Of a stretch of 64,000 bases of DNA, positions 8,526-16,190 are shown one piece after another. Location: NCBI RefSeq assembly GCF_946481145.1, contig NZ_CAMLMJ010000008.1, forward strand, positions 1 through 64,000, written 5' to 3'. Made by a program: the position numbers and the translations under genes. The notes below the pieces were generated by a model. That model worked only from the letters and a program-made list of their open reading frames with translations. It had not been told where the DNA came from and ran no database searches. Positions within the stretch are counted from its first letter, which is position 1, and the number at the start of each line of letters is the position of its first letter. Origin of the DNA: an uncultured Sediminibacterium sp. (GTDB taxonomy: Bacteria > Bacteroidota > Bacteroidia > Chitinophagales > Chitinophagaceae).

Positions 8526-8536
8526 ATGTGATACTT

Positions 8537-9496
8537 ATGAGAAAACTGAATAAAAATGCCCAGGTTAACAACGAAACCGGCCTGGGAACCAATACCACCC
8601 TCAGTGGCAGAGGTCGTTTTTTTAACCGGGATGGTAATCCAAACATGGAAGTAAGGGGGATGATGTTGTGGGAAAGACTGAATATCTACCATTCCCTGCT
8701 CACCATGTCGATGTGGAAGTTTTTGTTGGTTGTGGTGATTTATTTTCTCGGCACTAACCTGATTTTTTCCGGTATTTATTACCTCATTGGCATTGAACAC
8801 CTGGGTGGGTTAATGCAGGTGAAAGGACTGGAACTTTTTGGTGAAGTCTTTTTCTTTAGTGCCCAGACCTTTACAACGGTTGGTTATGGACGTATTAATC
8901 CGATGGGGTTTGCCGCAAGTTTTACGGCATCGATGGAGGCGCTTACCGGACTTATGACTTTTGCGATAGCCACTGGTATTATGTGGGGGCGCTTTTCAAG
9001 ACCAAAAGCTTATATACGATACAGTAAAAATGCAATAGTGGCCCCCTTCAAAGACGGTATTGCACTTATGTTCAGGATGGTACCTTTTACAAAAAACTAT
9101 CTCGTGAATGTGGAAGTAAAAGTTACACTGGCGATGCAGGTTACCGAGGACGGTCAACTGAAAAACCGCTTCTTTAACATGCCGCTTGATATTGCCAAAG
9201 CGAATACCATGACTGCCAACTGGACGTTGGTACATATTATTAATGAGGAGAGTCCCATGTATGGTTTTACCAAGGAAGACCTATCTAATGCACGTGCTGA
9301 GATGCTTGTATTTGTGCAGGGGTTTGATGAGAGTTTCTCTAATACGGTTATTTCACGTACTTCTTATACTTATGAGGAGTTTGTTTTTGGGGCTAAGTTT
9401 TTACCCATGTATCATCCGAGTGAAGACGGAATGAAAACAGTTTTGCACCTTGATCAGTTGGATGCTTACGAAGAAATTTTGTTACCGGTAAAATAG
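8537..9496 (+). CDS. Inward-rectifier (KirBac-type) potassium channel
   Basis: A 319-residue channel. Residues about 1-45 are a cytoplasmic N-terminus with a slide-helix region; TM1 is near 58-80, the pore helix leads to the selectivity filter T114-V-G-Y-G118, and TM2 is near 128-150. The remaining 165 residues form the beta-rich cytoplasmic domain typical of Kir channels. Potassium flux across the inner membrane is the expected role. The ATG at 8537 is chosen over a GTG 9 bp upstream because that GTG almost abuts a strong hairpin. It converges with tpiA across a hairpin. Confidence 0.92.
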   Translation: MRKLNKNAQVNNETGLGTNTTLSGRGRFFNRDGNPNMEVRGMMLWERLNIYHSLLTMSMWKFLLVVVIYFLGTNLIFSGIYYLIGIEHLGGLMQVKGLELFGEVFFFSAQTFTTVGYGRINPMGFAASFTASMEALTGLMTFAIATGIMWGRFSRPKAYIRYSKNAIVAPFKDGIALMFRMVPFTKNYLVNVEVKVTLAMQVTEDGQLKNRFFNMPLDIAKANTMTANWTLVHIINEESPMYGFTKEDLSNARAEMLVFVQGFDESFSNTVISRTSYTYEEFVFGAKFLPMYHPSEDGMKTVLHLDQLDAYEEILLPVK

Positions 9497-9510
9497 ATTT
9501 TTGTTAGAAG

Positions 9511-9548
9511 GATCGAACGCAGATTTTTATGATGATCAGCGTTCGATC
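9511..9548. terminator. Hairpin between convergent Kir and tpiA genes (GAACGCAGATT family)
   Basis: GATCGAACGC at the left pairs with GCGTTCGATC at the right, a 10-bp perfect stem. The loop side carries AGATTTTTATGAT, a core shared with the hairpins at 30385-30433 and 57817-57876. A bidirectional terminator is likely. Confidence 0.7.
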
Positions 9549-9568
9549 TTTACTTCGCATCAATTCTT

Positions 9569-10330
9569 CTATTTAAGTGAATCGATAATTACTTTAAACT
9601 CATCTGCTAAAAGTGAGGCACCTCCGACCAAACCACCATCAACATCTGGCTGGGTGAAGAGTTCTTTTGCATTGGATGCTTTTACACTTCCACCATAAAG
9701 AATGGTTATTTGATTGGCCACTGCAGCACCGTATTTTTTGCTGAGTTCAGCACGGATATAAGCATGCATTTCCTGAGCCTGCTCACTGGTGGCCGTTTTC
9801 CCTGTTCCTATTGCCCAGATTGGTTCGTAGGCGATTACCACTTGTTGCAGTTGTTCTGCCGTTAAGTGATACAATGATTCTTCGAGCTGCTTTGCCACAT
9901 ATTCATTTTGCGTACCAGCTTCACGGATACTAAGTGGTTCACCACAACAAAATATTGGAGTGATCTTATGCTCAAGGGCAATATTTACTTTCTCAGCGAG
10001 AAACTGGTTGCTCTCATTAAAATATTCTCTGCGTTCTGAATGTCCTAATACAACATGGGTTATACCGAGTGATTGTAACATGAGTACAGAAACCTCACCT
10101 GTATAAGCACCAGACTTTTTACTATAACAGTTTTGTGCAGCGATGGCGATGTTGGCATGACCTGCCACTTTTGCCTGTGCCATGGCCAGGTATGGTGAAG
10201 GAACTGCAAATACCACCTGTCTGTTATCGTTCAGCTCATAAGAATTGGCTAATAACTGATCGAGTAATTGTTCGCCTTCTGTGATGGATAGGTTCATTTT
10301 CCAGTTGGCGGCGGCTATTTGTTTCCTCAT
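9569..10330 (-). CDS. tpiA: Triosephosphate isomerase
   Basis: A 253-residue TIM barrel. It interconverts dihydroxyacetone phosphate and glyceraldehyde 3-phosphate. Visible motifs are AAANWKMN with catalytic Lys11, GHSERR with the catalytic His, YEPIWAIGTGKTAT with the catalytic Glu, and LYGGSVKASNA for phosphate binding. The ATG at 10330 is chosen because family members begin within a few residues of the NWKMN motif. It lies 105 bp after the GlmU-like gene in the same direction. Confidence 0.97.
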   Translation of the reverse strand: MRKQIAAANWKMNLSITEGEQLLDQLLANSYELNDNRQVVFAVPSPYLAMAQAKVAGHANIAIAAQNCYSKKSGAYTGEVSVLMLQSLGITHVVLGHSERREYFNESNQFLAEKVNIALEHKITPIFCCGEPLSIREAGTQNEYVAKQLEESLYHLTAEQLQQVVIAYEPIWAIGTGKTATSEQAQEMHAYIRAELSKKYGAAVANQITILYGGSVKASNAKELFTQPDVDGGLVGGASLLADEFKVIIDSLK

Positions 10331-10374
10331 GACATATTTCATTTTAAGACCGCGAAAATAGGCCTTTTTCTTCA

Positions 10375-10433
10375 GTGTATTTCAGTGTCTTCAGTGGCAT
10401 TTAATTGCCACAGAGTTCACAGAAGGCCACTGA
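10375..10433. repeat. Imperfect inverted repeat with TTCAGTG words
   Basis: Three TTCAGTG words on the left (spacing about 10 bp) face GCCACTGAAA on the right, with a small GGCATTTAATTGCC hairpin inside. It fills the gap between the GlmU-like gene and tpiA. Confidence 0.5.
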
Positions 10434-10435
10434 AA

Positions 10436-11593
10436 TTATTGTTGAGAGAGATAGAGGAGGATTTTCTTTTCGATCTCTGTGATTTCTTTCTGCTTAAGCT
10501 GCTTCCAGTTATCAATATCAGTAAAAGCTTTATCCATATTGTACTTCACACCCTTGCATCCCCAACTGAAATCGGGGATAATATTGGGCAGAAGGCCTTC
10601 TCCAAATACATTTGTGCAAACGCCAATCACAGATCCAGTATTAATTGAAGAGTTAATTGCGGCGCGGGAATAGTCGCCCATCATTACCCCACATTTGTTA
10701 CCTGCTTCGAGGTAATCATTGGCTGCTTCAACCCAAACTTTAATAATGCCGGCATTATTTTTCAGGTTACTATTACTGGTGCCTGCCCCCCAGTTACACC
10801 ACTCACCTATTACTGAATCGCCCATATAACCATCATGTGCTTTATTGGAATAACCCATCATGATGCTGTTCTTAATTTCACCTCCGACTGTGCAATCAGG
10901 GCCTAAGCTAGTGGCGCCATATATGCGGCTATTCATTTTTAATACCGACGCTTCTCCCATCGCAAAAGGTCCACGAATAGCGGTCCCTTCCATTACAACC
11001 GCATTCTTTCCAATATAAATAGGGCCCGTGGTTGAGTTTAGTATACAATGTTCTACGCTTGCACCTGGTTCAATAAAGATTTGTCCTTGCCCAATGACAT
11101 GGTTAGTATTCGAAATGCCAATAGAAGTTTTATGTTTTGAAACCCGATCAAAATCGAAGCGCAAGAAGTAGTCGTTCCATTGCATCATATGCCAGGGGTA
11201 AACTATTCTATCTGCAAGTGGGTGATCATGGATATTAGTGAATGGACGTAAACTTTCACTTGTATTAAATGCTGCAAAATCGATATTGGTTTTACCCAGG
11301 ATTAGTCCGGTTTCGTCTGCCCAGCAGGAGTCGTTTGAAAGACCGGCAATTTTATCAATCAATGCAGGTGTAGGTATTAGAGAAGCATCGATCCAGGTAT
11401 GTAACCCTTGAGGTGGTATAGGGAATTCATCTTGCAGGTATTGTTCCGTATGCACAAAAATTTCCATACCAGTCAGTTGTTGCCAGCGTTCTGCAATGGT
11501 ATAGATTCCCATACGCAGGTTTGCTATCGCCTTGGTTTTGGTAAAGGGGAATAAGTTTTTCCTGTGCAGTGGATCGAACAATATGATTGCCAT
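10436..11593 (-). CDS. GlmU-like sugar nucleotidyltransferase/acetyltransferase (Bacteroidota type)
   Basis: A 385-residue two-part protein. The first 170 residues are an unusual, short nucleotidyltransferase-like region; the rest is a left-handed beta-helix of hexapeptide repeats (GPIYIGKNAVVMEGTAIRG and following turns), ending with MGDYSRAAINSSINTG. This is the layout of the alternative GlmU family of Bacteroidota, thought to make UDP-N-acetylglucosamine for peptidoglycan and surface glycans. The classic GlmU pyrophosphorylase signature is not evident, so the reaction is inferred from family resemblance. Confidence 0.8.
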   Translation of the reverse strand: MAIILFDPLHRKNLFPFTKTKAIANLRMGIYTIAERWQQLTGMEIFVHTEQYLQDEFPIPPQGLHTWIDASLIPTPALIDKIAGLSNDSCWADETGLILGKTNIDFAAFNTSESLRPFTNIHDHPLADRIVYPWHMMQWNDYFLRFDFDRVSKHKTSIGISNTNHVIGQGQIFIEPGASVEHCILNSTTGPIYIGKNAVVMEGTAIRGPFAMGEASVLKMNSRIYGATSLGPDCTVGGEIKNSIMMGYSNKAHDGYMGDSVIGEWCNWGAGTSNSNLKNNAGIIKVWVEAANDYLEAGNKCGVMMGDYSRAAINSSINTGSVIGVCTNVFGEGLLPNIIPDFSWGCKGVKYNMDKAFTDIDNWKQLKQKEITEIEKKILLYLSQQ

Positions 11594-11624
11594 GATTCAA
11601 ACCTACAGGAAAATGGTGAAAAAC

Positions 11625-12212
11625 TTATCTCATATACCTGAAATGACCGATGATTTGGTAACTGAAAAGGCAGTCTTCTATCATCTGTCCATTACCAATA
11701 TTATGCACAATAAGGTATCGCTTATGATCTAATGATCGCTGTTTTACCAGCAAACCAATATGTTTCATACCACGAGGAAGTAACCAGCAAACAATATCGC
11801 CCGGTTGGTAATCAACCGGATTATTGGTAATTGGAACAGCAGCTCCCTTCCTTTTAAAAAAGGTTATAAGATTAGGCACTCGTCTATGGTCAATATTTTT
11901 ATCTGTACTACGCAATCCCCATTCGTTGGGATAGGCTGAAAAATTTCGAACCATATCTTCATGTACGAGTTGTTGTAAATCGATCTGTAGTTTTCGGTAC
12001 GTTCGTATAATCACATCTGTGCATACTCCTTTATCCGGTGGAACATCGCCTTTTGGATAGGCGATGGAATAATAAGATAAATCGTAAACAACCTTTTGTT
12101 TAGTAAGCGTTGCTGCCGAATCTGCCAGCCGTTGGTAAAAGCTGGGCTGAGATTTTGATATGGTGGTAAAAAAAAGGGATATAAAAATTGTAGTAATTGT
12201 ATTTAACCGCAT
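11625..12212 (-). CDS. DUF1287 secreted protein
   Basis: A 195-residue protein with an N-terminal hydrophobic signal (start ATG at 12212, not the TTG two codons earlier). The body matches DUF1287: KGVCTDVIIRTYRKLQID near 62-79, YPNEWGLRSTDKNIDHRRVPN, and QPGDIVCWLLPRGMKHIGLLV. The conserved Cys near the start of the domain and the late His resemble NlpC/P60-like cysteine peptidases, and a cell-wall role is often assumed; here that is inference. It is 31 bp upstream of the GlmU-like gene, probably one operon. Confidence 0.85.
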   Translation of the reverse strand: MRLNTITTIFISLFFTTISKSQPSFYQRLADSAATLTKQKVVYDLSYYSIAYPKGDVPPDKGVCTDVIIRTYRKLQIDLQQLVHEDMVRNFSAYPNEWGLRSTDKNIDHRRVPNLITFFKRKGAAVPITNNPVDYQPGDIVCWLLPRGMKHIGLLVKQRSLDHKRYLIVHNIGNGQMIEDCLFSYQIIGHFRYMR

Positions 12213-12292
12213 AAGCAAATCATTTTGTTCTGTTGAAATGCTGCAGTTATCTTTTTACATAAAAAACTTTGTTAATTTGGTTACCCTTGTAA

Positions 12293-12326
12293 ACAAAAAA
12301 GTCGTTCAAAATTTGAACGACTTTTT
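12293..12326 (-). terminator. Terminator of tRNA-Leu
   Basis: A near-perfect palindrome, AAGTCGTTCAAA facing TTTGAACGACTT, with T-runs on both strands, begins one base after the tRNA 3' end. It would end transcription on both strands. Confidence 0.8.
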
Positions 12327-12327
12327 G

Positions 12328-12414
12328 TGCCCCAGGCGGGAATCGAACCCGCACTCGCTTTTTCGGCGAACAGGATTTTAAGTCCTGCGTGTCTACCAGT
12401 TCCACCACCAGGGC
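12328..12414 (-). tRNA. tRNA-Leu (anticodon TAA)
   Basis: 87 nt, a long-variable-arm tRNA. Acceptor GCCCTGG/CTGGGGC, anticodon stem CAGGA/TCCTG around loop CTTAAAA (anticodon TAA), variable arm hairpin CGCCGAAAAAGCG, T-arm GCGGG-TTCGATT-CCCGC, discriminator A. CCA is not encoded. Confidence 0.95.
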
Positions 12415-12422
12415 AGGTGGTT

Positions 12423-12457
12423 AAAAAAAATCCCGTCACGCATGACGGACGGGATTC
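12423..12457 (-). terminator. Terminator between tRNA-Gly and tRNA-Leu
   Basis: On the minus strand AATCCCGTC pairs with GACGGGATT around a 10-nt loop, followed by eight T. It lies between the two tRNA genes, so tRNA-Leu receives read-through only or has its own weak promoter. Confidence 0.8.
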
Positions 12458-12460
12458 CTG

Positions 12461-12533
<73 letters not shown>

Positions 12534-12561
12534 AATCGATATAAGAACTTAATCGGGAGTG

Positions 12562-12592
12562 CAAAAATAGGATTCTGCTGTTCCTGACAAAA
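12562..12592 (-). promoter_or_regulatory. Promoter of the tRNA-Gly/tRNA-Leu unit
   Basis: The minus strand has TTTTG at the -33 position, an 18-bp spacer and TATTTTTG at -7, then C. Both elements match the Bacteroidota housekeeping consensus. It lies about 29 bp upstream of tRNA-Gly. Confidence 0.7.
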
Positions 12593-12607
12593 TTTTTTTA
12601 TGATTTT

Positions 12608-12811
12608 TTATTTGTACTCAGGCGTGTATTTGCTGCTACCTTGCACCTCTACATCAGGCTTTCCTTTATAACGCTGGTTATAAAGACGGTAACAACCTCC
12701 TAATACAAATGCAAGGATGCAAAACACCTGCAGATAAAAAAGGAAACGTGATGAATTTACCCAGTTCCTGGTAAAATCTTTTTCCTGTGTTGCTTGTTGT
12801 TCGTTCGACAT
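12608..12811 (-). CDS. Small single-pass membrane protein
   Basis: A 67-residue protein starting MSNEQQATQEKDF, with one hydrophobic helix (FLFYLQVFCILAFVLGGCY at about 24-42) and a basic, soluble tail. I do not recognise the family. The ATG at 12811 is preferred to an upstream in-frame start because a perfect -7 element sits at 12829-12836, which the longer form would overlap. It is downstream of a glycosyltransferase on the same strand, with its own promoter. Confidence 0.65.
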   Translation of the reverse strand: MSNEQQATQEKDFTRNWVNSSRFLFYLQVFCILAFVLGGCYRLYNQRYKGKPDVEVQGSSKYTPEYK

Positions 12812-12828
12812 AGTTTTGAATTGCAGTG

Positions 12829-12836
12829 CAAAAATA
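12829..12836 (-). promoter_or_regulatory. -7 promoter element of the small membrane protein gene
   Basis: The minus strand reads TATTTTTG followed by C, a perfect TAnnTTTG, 17 bp before the ATG at 12811. Confidence 0.5.
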
Positions 12837-12851
12837 AGGCAGCAGTTTTGA

Positions 12852-13883
12852 TTATAAAATCTTTCTGCCAATAATTTCCCTGAAACGGGTTTGTTTCTTT
12901 ATAAAATAGTTCCACACAACCGTGCCTGTATACACGCCCTCCAACGATTTCATCGATTTTGGCTTTTGTTTGTATTTTTTATCCCCGCCCCTCATCCAAA
13001 TGCCAACAACCGCCCAATGCGCCTTTACAATAGCCTTAAAAAAGTCTTTATCTCCTGCCAATAATCCCTTCCACGCCGAAACACCATCCAGGGTAAACCT
13101 CAATGGTATTTTCCATATTTTTTCTGACCAACGAAGGTTCTTTCCCAACATCAATAAATTATTCCGGAAATTCAGGAACACTTTTCTCCCTCCTCTTGGT
13201 AATGTGCCACCACCTACATGGTATACTACTGATTTTGGACAACTCATGATTCGGTATCCAGCCAATTGCATGCGCCAACATAAATCAATTTCTTCCTGGT
13301 GCGCAAAAAAGTGATGATCCAAGCCTCCCATTTCGTGGTAAACAGATGCCCTTACAAACATCGCTGCTCCCGAGGCCCAGAATACAGGTTCATTGTTTTC
13401 ATATTGTCCCTCATCCTTTTCACAAACATCAAAAACTCTCCCACGAGAAAAAGGATAACCTAAACTATCGATCCACCCTCCTGCTGCTCCAGCATATTCA
13501 AACAATGTGGGTTGATGATAGGATAATAACTTTGGCTGACAAGCAGCAATACGTGTATCCGATTCCATCAGAGTTATAACCGGTTCAATCCAATTCGGTG
13601 TTACCGCAACATCCGAGTTAAGTAATACATAGTAATCGGCCTGCACTAACGACAAAGCCCAATTATACCCTCCTGCAAAACCTTCGTTATTGAGGTTATA
13701 ATGGCATTCAATATCCGGATACCTGCTTCTTACAAATTCCATTGAATCATCTGTAGATGCATTATCAGCCACTACAATCCGCTTATTCGGATAGGTAGAT
13801 GCAATAACTGAAGGAAGAAAAGTTTCGAGGTGATTCCTTCCATTATAATTAAGGATAACAATAGCGACAGACGGAAAAGACAA
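12852..13883 (-). CDS. Family 2 glycosyltransferase, rhamnosyltransferase-like
   Basis: A 343-residue GT-A enzyme. VAIVILNYNGRNHLE opens the protein, VADNASTDDSMEF follows, DVAVTP supplies the D-x-D-like metal site, and FFAHQEEIDLCWRMQLAGY near 195-213 is the typical ED-Q/R-W acceptor region. There are no membrane helices except a weakly hydrophobic C-terminal part. The frame begins at a TTG codon (13883), only a few codons from the beta1 strand; no better ATG exists. A -7-like TATTTTCG lies at 13903-13910 on the same strand. Its sugar is unknown. Confidence 0.88.
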   Translation of the reverse strand: MSFPSVAIVILNYNGRNHLETFLPSVIASTYPNKRIVVADNASTDDSMEFVRSRYPDIECHYNLNNEGFAGGYNWALSLVQADYYVLLNSDVAVTPNWIEPVITLMESDTRIAACQPKLLSYHQPTLFEYAGAAGGWIDSLGYPFSRGRVFDVCEKDEGQYENNEPVFWASGAAMFVRASVYHEMGGLDHHFFAHQEEIDLCWRMQLAGYRIMSCPKSVVYHVGGGTLPRGGRKVFLNFRNNLLMLGKNLRWSEKIWKIPLRFTLDGVSAWKGLLAGDKDFFKAIVKAHWAVVGIWMRGGDKKYKQKPKSMKSLEGVYTGTVVWNYFIKKQTRFREIIGRKIL

Positions 13884-13993
13884 GTACGGTTTATTTTGTT
13901 ACGAAAATAAGGATTTGCATGTGGTAAAAAAGGTGAAATTATTGAACTAAGATCCCTCGATACAAATATTTAAATTATTGTACGCATTTTTTT

Positions 13994-14039
13994 GCCACTG
14001 ATTCACAGATTAGCGATGGTTAATCTGTGAATCAGTGGC
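13994..14039 (+). terminator. 19-bp perfect hairpin with T-run between divergent genes
   Basis: The two arms, each 19 bp and perfectly complementary, contain CACTGATT and CACAGATT words; the loop is 8 nt and TTTTT follows on the plus strand. It lies between two divergently transcribed genes, where no plus-strand gene needs a terminator. The same CACAGATT family occurs at 56533-56592. The 310 bp between the glycosyltransferase and rocD hold this hairpin and the rocD leader. Confidence 0.7.
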
Positions 14040-14061
14040 TTTTTATCATCGCAATTTTTCG

Positions 14062-14069
14062 TATCTTGC
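14062..14069 (+). promoter_or_regulatory. -7-like element of rocD
   Basis: TATCTTGC is one T short of TAnnTTTG. It would start a transcript near 14075 with a leader of about 120 nt before rocD, including the leader ORF. Confidence 0.35.
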
Positions 14070-14085
14070 ATATATATAACAGTCT

Positions 14086-14136
14086 ATGCGCTTTTTACGC
14101 CTAAATCTTGATTTCCTCGACCATCCTTGTTGCTAA
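14086..14136 (+). CDS. Candidate leader peptide of rocD
   Basis: A 16-codon ORF, MRFLRLNLDFLDHPCC, begins with ATG just after the -7-like element and stops 57 bp before the rocD ATG. Its last codons (CAT CCT TGT TGC TAA) form the left arm and loop of a hairpin that is followed by T-residues. This arrangement is typical of attenuators in which a translating ribosome controls terminator folding. No leader of rocD is known to me; the coding call rests on position and overlap with the hairpin. Confidence 0.45.
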   Translation: MRFLRLNLDFLDHPCC

Positions 14137-14144
14137 GGATTTTT
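14123..14144 (+). terminator. Terminator-like hairpin in the rocD leader
   Basis: ATCCTT pairs with AAGGAT around loop GTTGCT, followed at once by TTTT. The left arm lies in the His-Pro codons of the leader ORF, the loop holds the two Cys codons, and the right arm starts in the stop codon. The stem is only 6 bp, so it would be a weak terminator or a pause site. Confidence 0.5.
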
Positions 14145-14193
14145 CTGTTATTCCCACATTGCTGGTTTCTTTTATTATTTAAAGCATTTTACC

Positions 14194-15420
14194 ATGTCTA
14201 CAATTTCAGCTCAGACTGCTGCTTATTTGCAGTTGGAGGATCAATATGGCGCACACAATTATCATCCCATTCCTGTTGTTCTTGAAAAAGGATCAGGTGT
14301 TTTTTTATGGGATGTGGATGGCAATCGATACTACGATTTCTTAAGTGGCTATTCCGCAGTAAACCAAGGGCATTGTCACCCCAAAATAATTGCTTCCCTG
14401 GTTGAACAGGCACAGAAACTAACCCTTACTTCCAGGGCTTTCCACAACAATCTGTTGGGTGAATATGCCCGTTTTATCACCAGCTATTTTGGGTATGATA
14501 AAGTGTTGCCCATGAACACGGGCGTTGAAGGTGGTGAAACAGCCATCAAACTGGCACGCAGATGGGCCTATACTCAAAAAGGAGTTCCCGAGAACATGGC
14601 CAAAATAATATTTGCAGAAGGCAATTTCTGGGGGAGAACCCTGGCTGCTATTTCATCATCCAATGATCCCAGCAGTTATAAAGGTTTTGGTCCTTATATG
14701 CCCGGTTTCGACCTGGTTCCATATAACGATACCATTGCACTCGAAAAAGCATTACAAGATAACAATGTAGCAGCATTCATGGTTGAACCTATTCAGGGTG
14801 AAGCTGGTGTAGTACTGCCCGATGATGGTTACCTGAGTAAGGTTCGTGCGCTTTGCACCCAATACAATGTTTTATTGATTGCAGATGAAATTCAAACCGG
14901 ACTGGCACGCACGGGTAAAATGCTGGCTTGTGATCATGAACAGGTTCGACCAGATATACTAATCCTCGGGAAGGCACTCAGTGGCGGTGTATTACCAGTT
15001 TCAGCAGTACTGGCTGATGATCCGATTATGTTGAATATTAAACCCGGAGAACATGGATCTACCTACGGTGGCAATCCGCTTGCCTGTGCTGTTGCTATGA
15101 CTGCACTTACCGTATTAAAAGAGGAAAATATGGCTGAGAATGCCGAAAAAATGGGTGCATTATTAAGAGAGGAATTAGCAGCCCTTCAATCTCCTTTAAT
15201 TAAAACCATCAGGGGTAAAGGATTGCTCAATGCTATCGTAATCAATCATCCTAATCCTGATGCCGCCTGGGACATTTGCCTATCACTAAAAGAAAATGGC
15301 TTACTCGCCAAGCCCACCCATGGCGACAAAATTCGATTTGCTCCTCCACTGGTGATTAATGAAGCACAAGTGAAAGAAGCAGTTGCGATAATTGGTAAAT
15401 CGTTGCAGACAATGAAGTGA
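14194..15420 (+). CDS. rocD: Ornithine aminotransferase
   Basis: A 408-residue class III PLP aminotransferase that converts ornithine and 2-oxoglutarate to glutamate 5-semialdehyde and glutamate. It shows the ornithine-specific N-terminus ([17 protein letters not shown]), [33 protein letters not shown], the PLP-phosphate region [26 protein letters not shown], and the Schiff-base Lys260 in ILGKALSGG. Full length. It is monocistronic, with a 120-nt leader holding a short ORF and hairpin, and it converges on a small membrane protein gene. Confidence 0.96.
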   Translation: MSTISAQTAAYLQLEDQYGAHNYHPIPVVLEKGSGVFLWDVDGNRYYDFLSGYSAVNQGHCHPKIIASLVEQAQKLTLTSRAFHNNLLGEYARFITSYFGYDKVLPMNTGVEGGETAIKLARRWAYTQKGVPENMAKIIFAEGNFWGRTLAAISSSNDPSSYKGFGPYMPGFDLVPYNDTIALEKALQDNNVAAFMVEPIQGEAGVVLPDDGYLSKVRALCTQYNVLLIADEIQTGLARTGKMLACDHEQVRPDILILGKALSGGVLPVSAVLADDPIMLNIKPGEHGSTYGGNPLACAVAMTALTVLKEENMAENAEKMGALLREELAALQSPLIKTIRGKGLLNAIVINHPNPDAAWDICLSLKENGLLAKPTHGDKIRFAPPLVINEAQVKEAVAIIGKSLQTMK

Positions 15421-15423
15421 GAG

Positions 15424-15523
15424 AAAACAGAGAAATAAGGAATAAGAAATAAGGAATGAGAAAGTGAAGACCAGAGATAGGCCTGTCTTCTCACTTTGGA
15501 CATTCCTTATTTCTCTGTTTCTT
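15424..15523. repeat. Heptad word repeat hairpin (AAATAAG family)
   Basis: From 15433 the words AAATAAG, GAATAAG, AAATAAG, GAATGAG and AAAGTGA follow each other in 7-bp register, and the reverse complement appears at 15483-15523. The right arm overlaps the last codons of the convergent gene at 15507. It can act as a bidirectional terminator between rocD and its neighbour. Confidence 0.75.
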
Positions 15524-15908
15524 TTCCCCCCACCGGTATCTTCGGGAACAGTACCATTAGTTGTATGAGTATAGCCAATGCAAGTATAGCGTATAATGCA
15601 GGCTGCTTTTCGGGGCATTCACCCAACATACAGCTTGATACAAGGATATAGTTACGAATGGCCCAGGCCAGATTAATGGCGCCTATAAATACGTTGGTTC
15701 GTTTTGCCCAGATACGAGGTATGGCAAAAAATAAAATACTCGCTGAACAAAAAATTGCATGAAATAAACCCGGTCTGCCAAAGCTTGTACCTTCAGCGGC
15801 AAACCCACTAATCACCAACTGCTTACTGGTTACAATACTCCAGGGGAAAAAACAAAGGACAATCAATGTAATGGCCGCTACAATACCAATCTGCTGAGAA
15901 TATTTCAT
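15507..15908 (-). CDS. Small integral membrane protein, unknown family
   Basis: A 133-residue protein with four predicted helices (about 9-24, 48-64, 72-92 and 104-121) and a short charged tail. Two Cys flank a short loop (SCMLGECPEK) between helices 3 and 4. No family is recognised. The end of its reading frame lies in the arm of the AAATAAG hairpin. Confidence 0.6.
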   Translation of the reverse strand: MKYSQQIGIVAAITLIVLCFFPWSIVTSKQLVISGFAAEGTSFGRPGLFHAIFCSASILFFAIPRIWAKRTNVFIGAINLAWAIRNYILVSSCMLGECPEKQPALYAILALAILIQLMVLFPKIPVGGKETEK

Positions 15909-15985
15909 ACATAAAAATTAGACTGCGAAGCTAAAGGTTTTTAGAGAAGTTTTAAACCATTGCGATCCGGGGAAAATAGGCTGCG

Positions 15986-16187
15986 AGCTTCTAGCCTCTA
16001 GCTGCTAGCCTTGATTGGTGCTTGATTTAGGTTTTCTGTTATTATATGTATAAATGACAGGGCTTGCGAATTTGTTTTGTAAAAATCCTTCTTAAAATAA
16101 AAATTTAATTACCTATTTGCACTTATGGATGACTAAATTAATAGGGTAAAAAAGCTAGCTGCTAGCAGCCAGTGGCTAGAAGCTGCC
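15986..16187. repeat. Inverted pair of heptad repeats (AGCTTCT family)
   Basis: The left block, 15986-16010, reads AGCTTCT, AGCCTCT, AGCTGCT, AGCC. The right block, 16154-16187, read on the minus strand, gives AGCTTCT, AGCCACT, GGCTGCT, AGCAGCT. The blocks are inverted with about 140 bp of AT-rich DNA between them, in the gap between two minus-strand genes. Confidence 0.7.
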
Positions 16188-16190
16188 TTC

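Noticed and set aside
12852..12871. Longer start for the 67-residue membrane protein, overlapping the glycosyltransferase gene
   Set aside because: A perfect -7 element at 12829-12836 would lie inside the extended coding part; the added residues are not signal-like.
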